A DNA stretch of 64,000 bases from Gammaproteobacteria bacterium (lineage in GTDB: Bacteria; Pseudomonadota; Gammaproteobacteria; Pseudomonadales; Porticoccaceae): NCBI GenBank assembly GCA_016191205.1, contig JACPPB010000012.1:84446-148445 (forward strand). The letters run 5' to 3'. Below, one piece after another: positions 1 through 8,774 of the stretch (position 1 is its first letter; the number at the start of each line of letters is the position of its first letter). Below the pieces are notes generated by a model. That model did not search any database. It was not told where the DNA came from and was given only the letters and a program-made list of their open reading frames with translations. Position numbers and translations under genes: made by a program.

Positions 1-639
1 CACGCTGTTGTCGTCGGAGGTCAGGATGTGGAAGCAGACCGGCAGGTCGAGGTCGGTCGCGCACTCCCACAGGGCGTCGTAATCGGGATGATCGTAGTCT
101 TTGTGCTGCGGGCGGCCCGGCATCATCATGCCGACCATGCCCATTTCCTTGGCTTTGCGAAAATCCTTGATCGTCTCGTCCACGCTTTCGGCTGCGGTTT
201 GAGCCAGTCCGAACAAGCGGTTGGGCGCGCCGCCGCAGAAAGTTTCGAGCCAGCGGTTGTAGGCGCGCATGCAGGCCGATTTGTAGGCGAAGTCCTTGTG
301 GGTACAGAGCACCATGCCGATCGAAGCGTAGATGATCTCGGCGCAGACGCCGTCGCGATCCTGGGCTTCGGTGCGGAATCTGGGATCCCAGGCCGCCTTG
401 GGGAGATCCTCGAACTTGCTGAAGCGGTATTTGGCGAGCTCGTTGGCCGGAACACCGGCGGCACCCAGGAGGGCGACCGGGATGGCGTCATCAACGCCGG
501 GGATGTGGAAAATGTGTCCGCCACCGGGCGCCTCCACAATCCGGGGAGCCTGATCCCGGTACTTGGGCTCAATGAAGTCGATGTAACAGTTTGGCGGCTC
601 GACAATGTGCGAATCCGCTGAAATCGCCGGTTTGATCAT
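1..639 (-). CDS. Amidohydrolase (amidohydrolase_2 family), C-terminal part outside the window
   Basis: The frame is open from an ATG at 639 to the window edge (213 codons) and has no stop, so the C-terminus is missing. The N-terminus reads MIKPAISADSHIVEPP. The D-x-H start of the first strand is typical of metal-dependent amidohydrolase_2 TIM barrels, which act on cyclic or decarboxylation substrates in aromatic catabolism. Further family-like stretches are GAAGVPANELAKY and KEMGMVGMMMPGRP. A Shine-Dalgarno sequence, CTGGAGG, lies 5-6 bases upstream of the ATG. The second metal-binding half is not in the window, so the reaction cannot be told. The family call is secure; the substrate is unknown. 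Confidence 0.85.
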   Translation of the reverse strand, partial: MIKPAISADSHIVEPPNCYIDFIEPKYRDQAPRIVEAPGGGHIFHIPGVDDAIPVALLGAAGVPANELAKYRFSKFEDLPKAAWDPRFRTEAQDRDGVCAEIIYASIGMVLCTHKDFAYKSACMRAYNRWLETFCGGAPNRLFGLAQTAAESVDETIKDFRKAKEMGMVGMMMPGRPQHKDYDHPDYDALWECATDLDLPVCFHILTSDDNSV

Positions 640-983
640 GAATGTTGCCTCCAGGGAGTATGGATAAGTGTTTTGGACCGGGCTGAGCCGGGGCGCTCCC
701 GGCGGGCGTCAGTACTCCATAGTGTTACCCGAAAGTCAACATTGATACCTGTGCGTATAGTGTGGTCTCGGTGGCCCGTCGGTCAGCTTGCGTCGCGGCC
801 GGGCCTTGGAATGGTTGTTCCCGCTGAGCCCGTCGTGCGAGACGCCGCGAGAGCGCGCGGTTCAGGTGGTTCTTGCAGGGTTACGATCCGAACGGAATCC
901 CTTAGAATCGCGCGCCTGCCGTTTGTTCGCCTCCATTGCAGGGAGAGGTGAGTCGGCATCTTCCCTCTGCCATCGAGAAATCC
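640..983. other. Divergent intergenic region between amidohydrolase and kup
   Basis: About 340 bases lie between two divergently transcribed genes and should carry both promoters. I see no coding region, RNA gene or strong terminator hairpin. Candidate -10 and -35 hexamers occur around 720-765 on both strands, but none is well spaced. Confidence 0.5.
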
Positions 984-2876
984 GTGAATTCATCCGAGCA
1001 CGCGCACGCCCCCACCGACAAACGTATGTTACCCCTGGCCCTTGCGGCGATCGGCGTGGTGTACGGAGATATCGGCACCAGCCCCCTGTACACCCTGCAA
1101 GTGGTGTTCGCGGGGTCCCATCCACTCGCGCTGACCCAGGGCAATCTGTTCGGAATATTGTCCCTGGTGTTCTGGGCGCTGTTTATCGTGATTACGCTCA
1201 AATACGTCAGTTTCATCATGCGCGCCGACAACCGTGGCGAGGGCGGCATCATGGCGCTGATCGCGTTGACCCTGCGCGCCGTCAAGCACCGCGAGCGACT
1301 GCGCTGGGTATTGATGTCCCTCGGTCTGTTCGGGGCGGCGCTGTTCTACGGCGACGGCGTGATCACGCCGGCAATCTCCGTGCTGAGTGCCGTGGAGGGA
1401 TTGAAGGTCGCGGCGCCAACGCTTGAAGCCTATGTGGTGCCCGTTACCCTGGTGATACTGGTGGTACTGTTCATGGTCCAGGCGCGGGGCACCGCCAGCA
1501 TGGGAGCGTTGTTCGGCCCCGTCATGTGCCTGTGGTTTTTCGTGCTCGCGGCCCTGGGGGTTGTCAGCATCCTGGCCGAGCCCTCGGTGCTGCGGGCAGT
1601 GAACCCGCTGTATGCGGTCCAGTTCTTTCTCGATAATCGCTGGGCTGGCTTCCTGGCGCTGGGAGCCGTGGTGTTGGCGGTAACCGGGGGTGAAGCGCTC
1701 TATGCCGACATGGGCCATTTTGGCCCGCGACCGATCCGATTCACCTGGCTCTGGTTCGTGTGGCCCTCCCTGCTGCTCAATTATTTCGGCCAGGGGGCGC
1801 TGATGCTGCGGGATCCTGGCGCGATCCAGAGTCCGTTCTATCTGCTGGCACCCTCGTGGGGGCTGTATCCCCTGGTCCTGCTCGCCACGGCGGCGACGGT
1901 CATTGCCTCGCAGGCGGTGATATCCGGGGCGTTTTCGGTGACCCGACAGGCGATGCAATTGGGCTATTGCCCGCGCCTCGAAGTGGTCCATACCTCGGAC
2001 CGGGAGATCGGACAAGTGTACATTCCCCTGGTCAACTGGGGCCTGCTGGCGGGCGTGGTACTGCTGGTGCTGACCTTTCAGTCGTCGTCGCATCTGGCGG
2101 CGGCTTACGGCATCGCGGTCACCGGCACCATGGCCATCGATACGGTATTGGCCGCGGTGGTGGCGGCGACGTTATGGTCCTGGGGTCGGTTTGTGGCAAT
2201 CGCCTGTGCAGCGACATTCCTGGTGGTTGACCTGTCGTTCTTCGGCGCCAATGCCGCGAAACTGTTCCACGGCGGCTGGGTGCCGGTGGTGATTGCGATC
2301 GTGATGTTCACGTTGCTGTCGACCTGGAAGCGGGGACGTGAATTGTTGCTGCAGCGGCTCGGCGGAGCTGCCGTCGACCTCGATTCCTTTCTGGCCGGAA
2401 TTGCCGCGCACCCACTGCCCAGGGTTCCGGGTACCGCCGTTTTCATGACCGCGAGTCTCGAAGGCGTGCCTCATGCGCTGCTCCACAATCTGATTCACAA
2501 CAAGGTGTTGCATGAGCGAGTGGTATTGCTCACTGTGACCAACGAAGACGTGCCCAACGTTCCCGCGGAAGAACGCGTTGCGATTGAACCTCTGGCGGAG
2601 AATTTTTATCGGCTGTTGCTGCGCTATGGCTTCAAGGACGAACCCGATGTGCCCGCGGCGCTCGCGGCCTGTAGCGCCTTCGGGATCGAGTTCCGCATGA
2701 TGGAGACCTCGTTCTTCTTCAGCCGCGAGACGCTGATTTCCACCAAGGTGCCGGGCATGGCGCAATGGCGTGAAAAACTGTTCATCAGCATGGCACGCAA
2801 TGCCGCGGGCGCCATGACCTTCTTTCGGATTCCCACCAATCGGGTGGTGGAGCTGGGCAGTCAGGTCGAACTCTGA
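984..2876 (+). CDS. kup: Low-affinity K+ uptake protein Kup (KUP/HAK/KT family)
   Basis: This is an inner-membrane proton-coupled potassium importer. After a short charged N-terminus the protein reads LAAIGVVYGDIGTSPLYT, the Kup signature, followed by about twelve hydrophobic segments (roughly residues 15-440) and a cytosolic C-terminal domain. ADNRGEGGIMAL and YGDGVITPAISVLSAVEGL are family motifs. From the chosen GTG at 984 the protein is 630 aa, close to the usual 620-630. The frame stays open upstream to a TTG at 936, and a GTG at 948 is also possible; 984 is preferred on length alone, because no upstream Shine-Dalgarno decides it. It stands alone between the divergent amidohydrolase and the flavoprotein pair. 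Confidence 0.95.
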   Translation: MNSSEHAHAPTDKRMLPLALAAIGVVYGDIGTSPLYTLQVVFAGSHPLALTQGNLFGILSLVFWALFIVITLKYVSFIMRADNRGEGGIMALIALTLRAVKHRERLRWVLMSLGLFGAALFYGDGVITPAISVLSAVEGLKVAAPTLEAYVVPVTLVILVVLFMVQARGTASMGALFGPVMCLWFFVLAALGVVSILAEPSVLRAVNPLYAVQFFLDNRWAGFLALGAVVLAVTGGEALYADMGHFGPRPIRFTWLWFVWPSLLLNYFGQGALMLRDPGAIQSPFYLLAPSWGLYPLVLLATAATVIASQAVISGAFSVTRQAMQLGYCPRLEVVHTSDREIGQVYIPLVNWGLLAGVVLLVLTFQSSSHLAAAYGIAVTGTMAIDTVLAAVVAATLWSWGRFVAIACAATFLVVDLSFFGANAAKLFHGGWVPVVIAIVMFTLLSTWKRGRELLLQRLGGAAVDLDSFLAGIAAHPLPRVPGTAVFMTASLEGVPHALLHNLIHNKVLHERVVLLTVTNEDVPNVPAEERVAIEPLAENFYRLLLRYGFKDEPDVPAALAACSAFGIEFRMMETSFFFSRETLISTKVPGMAQWREKLFISMARNAAGAMTFFRIPTNRVVELGSQVEL

Positions 2877-2932
2877 TCCGTCTCGCCTGCTGCCGGCCGC
2901 CAGTCGACGGACCCTGACCTTGCTGTCCGGAC

Positions 2933-4570
2933 ATGCTGCGACTCACTGAACTCAAGTTGCCGCTGGATCACACCGCCGCCGAGCTGCGCGCGGCGGTTCT
3001 GAGCCGGCTCGGCATCGCCGACGCTGAACTGCGTTCCTGCACGCTGTTTCGGCGCGGTCACGACGCCCGCAGACGCGGCCATATCCAGCTGGTGTACACG
3101 CTCGATATCGAGACGACTTGCGACGCCGTGCTGCTGGAAAAATTTGTCCGCGATCCCCACGTCGGTCGCGCGCCGGATACCGCCTACCGGCCCGTTGCCC
3201 TGGCGCCGTCCGGGCTGGAGGAACGCCCGGTGGTGATCGGCTTCGGTCCCTGCGGTCTGTTCGCGGCGCTGATTCTGGCGGAGTCCGGCTTTCGGCCCAT
3301 CGTGCTGGAGCGCGGCAAGGCGGTGCGCGAGCGCACCCGGGATACCTGGGGCTTGTGGCGCGAGCGCGCGCTGGATCCGGAATCCAATGTGCAGTTCGGT
3401 GAAGGTGGCGCCGGCACTTTTTCGGACGGCAAGCTCTACAGCCAGATCAAGGATCTGCGCCATCTCGGCCGCAAGGTGCTGACCGAGTTCGTCGCCGCCG
3501 GCGCGCCGGAGGAAATCCGCTATGTGAGCAAGCCGCATATCGGTACCTTCCGGCTGGTGACGGTGGTGCAGGCGATGCGTGAAAAAATCATCGCCCTGGG
3601 CGGCGAAGTCCGCTTCCGGCAGCAGGTGAGCGATCTGCTGGTGGAGGATCGCCAGGTCACCGGCGTGCAGCTCGCGGACGGCGCGCATCTCGCCACCCGG
3701 CACGTCGTGCTGGCGGTCGGTCACAGTGCCCGCGATACGTTCCGCATGTTGCATGCGCGCGGCGTCCACATGGAACCGAAACCCTTTTCCATCGGCCTGC
3801 GGGTCGAGCATCCCCAAGCGATCATCGACCGTGCGCGCTTCGGAGCCCAGGCCGGTCATCCGCTGCTCGGGGCCGCCGACTACAAGCTGGTGCACCACGC
3901 GAAAAACGGCCGTTCGGTCTACAGCTTCTGCATGTGTCCGGGCGGCACCGTGGTTGCCGCCACCAGCGCGCCGGGGCGCGTGGTCACCAACGGTATGAGC
4001 CAGTATTCGCGCAACGAGCGCAACGCCAACGCCGCCATCGTGGTCGGCATCACGCCGGCGGATTTTCCCTCCGGGGATCCGCTCGCGGGTATCGCGTTGC
4101 AGGAAGATCTGGAAGCGCGCGCCTTTGTGCTGGGCGGCGGCAACTACGACGCCCCCGCGCAACTGGTCGGTGACTTTCTTGCCAACCGCGCCTCAACACA
4201 GCTCGGCGAAGTGATCCCTTCGTACCAGCCTGGCGTCCACCTCACCAACCTATGCGGTTTGCTGCCGGACTACGCCACCGAGGCGATCCGCGAAGCGATG
4301 TCGGTATTCGGCCGCCAGATTCCCGGCTTCGATGCCGCGGACGCGGTTTTCACCGCGGTGGAAACCCGCACCTCGTCGCCATTGCGGATCCGCCGCGAGC
4401 GCGACACCTGGGAAAGCATCAACACCCGGGGCCTGTACCCGGCGGGCGAGGGCGCCGGCTACGCCGGAGGAATTTACTCGGCGGCCATCGACGGCATCGA
4501 GATCGCCGAAGCCGTGGCCCGCGATTTACTGAGCGGGCACGCCCGGCACTCCGGCCAGCAGGGCATGTGA
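2933..4570 (+). CDS. Predicted FAD-dependent dehydrogenase (COG2509-like)
   Basis: A 545-aa flavoprotein. It has an N-terminal domain of about 90 residues (MLRLTELKLPLDHTAAEL) and then a dinucleotide-binding fold starting VVIGFGPCGLFAAL (about residues 99-112). FGEGGAGTFSDGKL and the C-terminal GEGAGYAGGIYSAAIDG resemble the large family of bacterial NAD(P)/FAD-dependent oxidoreductases of unknown substrate. The reaction is not known for this family. Its stop codon overlaps the GTG of the next flavoprotein (GTGA), so the two are probably translationally coupled. Confidence 0.88.
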   Translation: MLRLTELKLPLDHTAAELRAAVLSRLGIADAELRSCTLFRRGHDARRRGHIQLVYTLDIETTCDAVLLEKFVRDPHVGRAPDTAYRPVALAPSGLEERPVVIGFGPCGLFAALILAESGFRPIVLERGKAVRERTRDTWGLWRERALDPESNVQFGEGGAGTFSDGKLYSQIKDLRHLGRKVLTEFVAAGAPEEIRYVSKPHIGTFRLVTVVQAMREKIIALGGEVRFRQQVSDLLVEDRQVTGVQLADGAHLATRHVVLAVGHSARDTFRMLHARGVHMEPKPFSIGLRVEHPQAIIDRARFGAQAGHPLLGAADYKLVHHAKNGRSVYSFCMCPGGTVVAATSAPGRVVTNGMSQYSRNERNANAAIVVGITPADFPSGDPLAGIALQEDLEARAFVLGGGNYDAPAQLVGDFLANRASTQLGEVIPSYQPGVHLTNLCGLLPDYATEAIREAMSVFGRQIPGFDAADAVFTAVETRTSSPLRIRRERDTWESINTRGLYPAGEGAGYAGGIYSAAIDGIEIAEAVARDLLSGHARHSGQQGM

Positions 4571-5766
4571 GCCGCTCTCACGCAAACGCCAGCCACTTTG
4601 ATGTGGTGATTATCGGCGGCGGGGCGGCCGGACTCATGTGCGCCTTCACCGCCGGCGGGCGCGGTCGCCGCGTGCTGGTGATCGAACACAGCAACCGCAT
4701 CGGCAAGAAGATCCTGATGTCCGGTGGCGGCCGTTGCAATTTCACCAACCTGCACACGACGCCCGCCAACTTTCTGTCCGGCAATCCGCATTTCTGCAAG
4801 TCGGCGCTGGCCCGCTACGGACCCCGGGACTTCATCGCGCTGGTGGAGAAGCACCGCATCCGTTATCACGAAAAGGAGCTCGGACAACTGTTCTGCGACG
4901 AATCGGCCAGTGACATCGTCGAGATGTTGCGCGCCGAGTGCGCACAGGCGGGAGTGCGCATCGCGGTGAAATGCACGGTCGGAGACATCGCGAAGTTGGA
5001 TGCCGGCTTTGCCCTCGCTACGTCCACGGGGTCCGTCACCGCCGCCGCGCTAGTGATCGCCACCGGCGGTCTGTCGATCCCGACTCTGGGTGCCACCGGC
5101 TTTGGTTACCAGGTTGCCCGGCAATTCGGTCACGATCTGCGTCCGACGCGTGCCGCGCTGGTGCCGTTCACCCTGGGCGGCGTCGAGCGGGAACGCTGCG
5201 CGGCACTGAGCGGTGTCTCGCTGCCGGTCAGCGTCCGCTGTCACGGCGCTGAATTCACCGGGGCGATGCTGTTCACCCATCGCGGCATCAGCGGTCCGGT
5301 GCTGTTGCAGATTTCGTCGTACTGGGCGCCGGGGGAGGTGCTCGACGTCGACCTGTTGCCCGGGATCGACGCGCGCGACTGGCTGCAAGCGTGCCGGCGC
5401 GAACGGCCCGATGCGAACCTGCGCACGGTGCTCGCGACCGTGCTGCCGAAGCGCTTTGCGCAGGACTTGTGCGTGCATGAGTTGTCGAGCCGGCCGCTCA
5501 AGCAACACAGTCCGCCGGAGCTCGCCGCCGTTGCCGAGCTGCTGGCGCACTGGCCGCTGCGACCCGCGGGCACCGAGGGCTATCGCACGGCGGAGGTTAC
5601 GCTGGGCGGCGTCGATACAAACGGGTTGTCTTCCGCGACCATGGCGTCGAAGATCGTGCCGGGCCTGTATTTCATTGGCGAAGTGGTGGATGTCTCCGGC
5701 CAGCTCGGCGGCTTCAATTTTCAGTGGGCCTGGGCGTCCGGCCATGCCGCCGGCCGCGCCGTCTGA
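4567..5766 (+). CDS. HI0933/YhiN-family flavoprotein
   Basis: A 399-aa protein of the BaiN/YhiN/HI0933 family: NAD(P)/FAD-binding oxidoreductases, some linked to bile-acid or other hydroxysteroid reduction, most uncharacterised. The N-terminal FAD site is VVIIGGGAAGLMCAF, followed by the family hallmark GKKILMSGGGRCNFTN. The C-terminus has GLYFIGEVVDVSGQLGGFNFQWAWASG, which closes the FAD site. The GTG at 4567 overlaps the upstream stop codon. The frame extends 105 codons further upstream inside the neighbour, but that stretch has no flavoprotein sequence. Length matches the family (390-420 aa). Confidence 0.92.
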   Translation: MSRSHANASHFDVVIIGGGAAGLMCAFTAGGRGRRVLVIEHSNRIGKKILMSGGGRCNFTNLHTTPANFLSGNPHFCKSALARYGPRDFIALVEKHRIRYHEKELGQLFCDESASDIVEMLRAECAQAGVRIAVKCTVGDIAKLDAGFALATSTGSVTAAALVIATGGLSIPTLGATGFGYQVARQFGHDLRPTRAALVPFTLGGVERERCAALSGVSLPVSVRCHGAEFTGAMLFTHRGISGPVLLQISSYWAPGEVLDVDLLPGIDARDWLQACRRERPDANLRTVLATVLPKRFAQDLCVHELSSRPLKQHSPPELAAVAELLAHWPLRPAGTEGYRTAEVTLGGVDTNGLSSATMASKIVPGLYFIGEVVDVSGQLGGFNFQWAWASGHAAGRAV

Positions 5767-5805
5767 ACACTTCGCCGACATGCGCCGCCGAGCAGGAACC
5801 GACAG

Positions 5806-6222
5806 ATGCTGGAAATATCGAACACGGTCGTAATTCCCGACAGCGAGATCGAGCTGCACGCGATCCGCGCCCAGGGCGCCGGCGGTCAGAACGTCAACAA
5901 GGTCTCGACCGCGGTCCACCTGCGCTTCGACATCGCCGCGTCGTCGCTGCCGGACGAATACAAGTCGCGACTGCTGGTGTGGCGCGACGCGCGCATCACC
6001 GACGACGGCGTGATTGTCATCAAGGCGCAGTCGTTCAACAGTCAGCCGAAGAATCGTGCCGACGCCCTGGCACGCCTGGCCGACATCATCCGCGCCGCCA
6101 TGGTGGTGCCGAAAAAGCGCCGGCCCACCAAACCCACGCAAGGTTCACAGGCCCGGCGCATGGACAGCAAAACCAGGCGCGGTACCGCGAAGGCACTGCG
6201 CGGGAAAATAAGCGACGATTGA
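5806..6222 (+). CDS. arfB: Alternative ribosome-rescue factor ArfB (peptidyl-tRNA hydrolase)
   Basis: A 138-aa release-factor-like hydrolase that frees ribosomes stalled at mRNA 3' ends. The catalytic GGQ is at residues 26-28 (QGAGGQNVNKVSTAVHLRF). The fold ends with a basic tail rich in K, R and T (PKKRRPTKPTQGSQARRM), which inserts into the empty mRNA channel. Length matches the E. coli protein (about 140 aa). It lies 39 bases after the YhiN-like gene on the same strand. Confidence 0.95.
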   Translation: MLEISNTVVIPDSEIELHAIRAQGAGGQNVNKVSTAVHLRFDIAASSLPDEYKSRLLVWRDARITDDGVIVIKAQSFNSQPKNRADALARLADIIRAAMVVPKKRRPTKPTQGSQARRMDSKTRRGTAKALRGKISDD

Positions 6223-6292
6223 CCCCGGGGCGCACGTCGGACGCGGGGCGAGCTTGGGATACACTGGATAAAAATCATCGGAGGTAACCCCC

Positions 6293-6697
6293 ATGCTCAA
6301 GGTCACGCGTATCAATCACAGCGCCATCGGTACCCGCGCCGAACTCGACGCGATGCGGCACTTCTATGTCGATGTGCTCGGCGTCAACACCGTGGAACGG
6401 GATATCCCTGCCAGGCTGGCCGACAAGATTCCCGGTTTCTGGATGCAGTTTCCCAACGGCCAGGTCCACGTCATTCAGTCCGACCCCGCCACCGGCGCCA
6501 ACGCCATTCCCGGCATGGCCTGCCACCATGCCAATCCCATGGGTCCGCACACGGCATTTTTCGTGGCGGACATCGAAGCCGCCGCACAACATCTGGAAGC
6601 CAATAGCATCCCGTTCGACCGTTTCGACCGCTTCATCTTCACCAGCGATCCGGCCGGCAACACGGTGGAATTCCAGCAGGACCCGGACTGCGGCTGA
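6293..6697 (+). CDS. VOC-family (glyoxalase/dioxygenase-fold) protein
   Basis: 134 aa with two vicinal-oxygen-chelate half-modules. The first begins RINHSAIGTRAELDAMRHFYVDVLG, with the His that commonly binds metal; the second has MGPHTAFFVADIEAAAQHLE and ends DPAGNTVEFQQDPD, with the closing Glu. A strong ribosome-binding site (GGAGG) precedes the ATG. VOC proteins include glyoxalases, ring-cleavage dioxygenases and resistance proteins; the sequence does not say which. A second VOC gene lies at 61816. Confidence 0.85.
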   Translation: MLKVTRINHSAIGTRAELDAMRHFYVDVLGVNTVERDIPARLADKIPGFWMQFPNGQVHVIQSDPATGANAIPGMACHHANPMGPHTAFFVADIEAAAQHLEANSIPFDRFDRFIFTSDPAGNTVEFQQDPDCG

Positions 6698-6724
6698 GCA
6701 TCACCCAATAAAAAGGGGAACAGC

Positions 6725-7418
6725 GTGAAAATTTATTTTTGTCTGGAAGGACTGCGCATCATCCGCGAGATGCTCCAGGGCGAGCTGCCCCACGATGAAG
6801 TGCTCGAATGTGCGCCCGCACGGCTGGCGGAGGTAATGGGCGCGGCCGACGTGCTCATCCCCACCCTGGCACCGATCACCGAAACCCTGCTGGCCGGCAG
6901 CAAGGTCAAGCTGGTACAGCAGTTCGGCGCCGGCCTGGACACGGTCGATATCGCGGCGGCGACGCGCCTGGGCATCCCGGTCGCCAATGTTCCCGCCGCC
7001 GGCACCCTATCCGGAAAGCGGGTTGCACGCCGCGCTGCGCGAGGCCGACTTCGTGGTGCTCGCGCCGCCCCTCAATGATGCGACGCGCGGATTGCTGGGC
7101 GTGGCGGAATTTGCGCTGCTGAAATCCACGGCCTATGTCGTCAACATCGCGCGCGGCGGCGTGATCGATTACGACGCGTTGCTCGCCGCGCTGCGCGACA
7201 AACGCATCGCCGGTGCAGGGCTGGATGTGTTCTGGCAGGAACCCATGGATCCCGCCGATCCCATTTTTGGCTACAATGTCATTGGCACACCCCATATCGG
7301 CGGCGCCACGGATCTCAGTTTTCGCGGTATTGCGCGCAAGGTGGCGGAGAACGTCGAGCGCCTGCGGCGGGGCGAGATGCCGGTCAACTGCGCGAATCCG
7401 GAGGCGGCACGCCGGTAA
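6725..7418 (+). pseudogene. D-2-hydroxyacid dehydrogenase with internal deletion and frameshift
   Basis: The first frame (GTG at 6725, RBS AGGGGA) encodes the N-terminal catalytic half up to FGAGLDTVDIAAATRLGIPV and AAGT. The second frame (7009 to 7418) resumes at PYPESGLHAALREADF and runs through NIARGGVIDYDALLAAL and GTPHIGGAT to the end. Family members have about 95-100 residues between these points, including the GxGxxG NAD-binding loop; all of that is absent, and the frame changes at about 7008-7010. The gene cannot make an active enzyme as written. It is convergent with rnfE and overlaps that gene's 3' end by 35 bases. The cause could be a real deletion or an assembly error. Confidence 0.85.
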
Positions 7419-8106
7419 CCCGCACCCGCTTCGCGCCCGGCGTCGGCACCGACGCTGGTGGCGCGGAGGTGCCGCGCCGCAGATCGATGGCGTTTTTCAG
7501 GGCGAGCAGAAAGCCCGTCAACAGAAAGGCGCCGGGGGGCAGCACCCAGAGCGGGAATTCGTAATCGTCCGGCAACACCTGGAGTTGCCAGGCGGCGGCG
7601 CCCGGGCCGAACAGCAAATCCATTTGCCGGCACAACGTTCCCTGTCCGAGCAACTCCCGCAGCGCGCCGAGCAGGAGCAACACCCAGGCGAAGCCCAGCC
7701 CCGCCAGCAGTCCGCCGCGCGCCGCCGATGCAAGTGAGTGCCGGCGGCTGGCGGCGGCGGTTGCGAGCAGCGCGCCGTTGGCCGCGATCAGGGGCACGAA
7801 GATGCCGAGCGCCTGATACAGCGGATAACGGTAGGCCTGGAGCAACAACTCGATGCAGCCGGTGAAGGTGGCGATCAGCAGCAGGAACACGGGAATCCGG
7901 ACCGCGTCGGGGGTCCGCTTGCGGAGCAGGGCGACCGCGATGCTGGATGAAACCAGTACCGCCAGTGTGGCGAGCCCGAGCCCCAGGGCGGTTGCCACCG
8001 AGCGGCTCATGGCGAGCAGTGGCGAGAGCCCGAGCAACTGCACCAGCGCGGGATTGTCGCGCCACAATCCGGCGCCAAAACCGGGATTTTGTTCGGACGG
8101 GTTCAT
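7384..8106 (-). CDS. rnfE: Electron transport complex subunit RnfE (RsxE)
   Basis: A 240-aa integral membrane subunit of the Rnf complex, which couples ferredoxin:NAD+ electron transfer to ion movement. The motifs GLWRDNPALVQLLGL, YQALGIFVPLI and WVLPPGAFLLTGFLLALKN are typical. Both cysteines expected in RnfE are replaced: LLGLSPLL where the family has LLGLCPLL, and IAANGALLA where it has the TNC motif. These normally ligate the intramembrane [2Fe-2S] cluster together with RnfA. The ATG overlaps the rnfG stop (ATGA). It is the last gene of the operon. Confidence 0.93.
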   Translation of the reverse strand: MNPSEQNPGFGAGLWRDNPALVQLLGLSPLLAMSRSVATALGLGLATLAVLVSSSIAVALLRKRTPDAVRIPVFLLLIATFTGCIELLLQAYRYPLYQALGIFVPLIAANGALLATAAASRRHSLASAARGGLLAGLGFAWVLLLLGALRELLGQGTLCRQMDLLFGPGAAAWQLQVLPDDYEFPLWVLPPGAFLLTGFLLALKNAIDLRRGTSAPPASVPTPGAKRVRVTGVPPPDSRS

Positions 8107-8774
8107 GGCGCGGACTCCGGTGCCGCGATCGCGCCGGCATCCAGCAGGCGCGCGCGATCGTCGTTGAAATAGTCGAGCGCGCGCCGCACCTGCCGCACCA
8201 CCGCGCGCGAGCTGATGGTGGCACCGGTGATCTGATCGAAGGCGCCGCCATCGCGCCGTACCTGCCAGCGGTTGGGTACGGGATCGAGCAGGGATTTGCC
8301 GGTGAAGCGGCGAATCCAGTCGCTTTTGTCGGCCGCGATGCGATCGCCGAGTCCCGGGGTTTCGTGGTGTTCGAGCACCTTTACCCCGGTGACAGTGCCG
8401 TCGCGGTCGATCCCCGCGATCAGGCGGATCGGACCGCCGTAGCCCGAGGGGGACAGTGCCGGCACGATCACGGCGAGAATTTCGCCGCCGCGTTTGATGC
8501 GATAAATTCGCGCGCCGGCCTCGATACCCAGGCCGGTCCGGAATTGGGGCGGCACGGGCAGAAAGTCCAGGGACATGTCGGTGGCTTTGGCGAACGCCGG
8601 AACCACGGCGAATAGCTCGGCTTCGGCGGCCCGTTCCCGCGCCTGAGCGATGGGCGCGCGGGTGAGCCAATGGACGACGCTCAGCAATATCGCGGCGGCC
8701 AGTCCCACCACGACCAGCACGACTGCGTTACGTTGTGTTGAATCCGAAACGCCGTTGCGCGCTGCGTCGCTCAT
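8103..8774 (-). CDS. rnfG: Electron transport complex subunit RnfG (FMN-binding)
   Basis: 223 aa with one N-terminal transmembrane helix (AVVLVVVGLAAAILLSVVHW, about residues 16-35) and a periplasmic FMN-binding domain. ITGATISSRAVV is the flavinylation motif, in which a Thr carries covalently bound FMN. ETPGLGDRI and SGYGGPIRLIAGID are family signatures. It overlaps both neighbours by four bases, so translational coupling is likely. The frame is open far upstream inside rnfD, but the Rnf-like sequence begins at MSDAARNG. Confidence 0.94.
   Translation of the reverse strand: MSDAARNGVSDSTQRNAVVLVVVGLAAAILLSVVHWLTRAPIAQARERAAEAELFAVVPAFAKATDMSLDFLPVPPQFRTGLGIEAGARIYRIKRGGEILAVIVPALSPSGYGGPIRLIAGIDRDGTVTGVKVLEHHETPGLGDRIAADKSDWIRRFTGKSLLDPVPNRWQVRRDGGAFDQITGATISSRAVVRQVRRALDYFNDDRARLLDAGAIAAPESAP

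Noticed and set aside
126-605. 159-aa minus-strand ORF at the window start
   Set aside because: It is a shadow frame of the partial amidohydrolase, which is open in the frame from ATG 639 and leaves the window without a stop.
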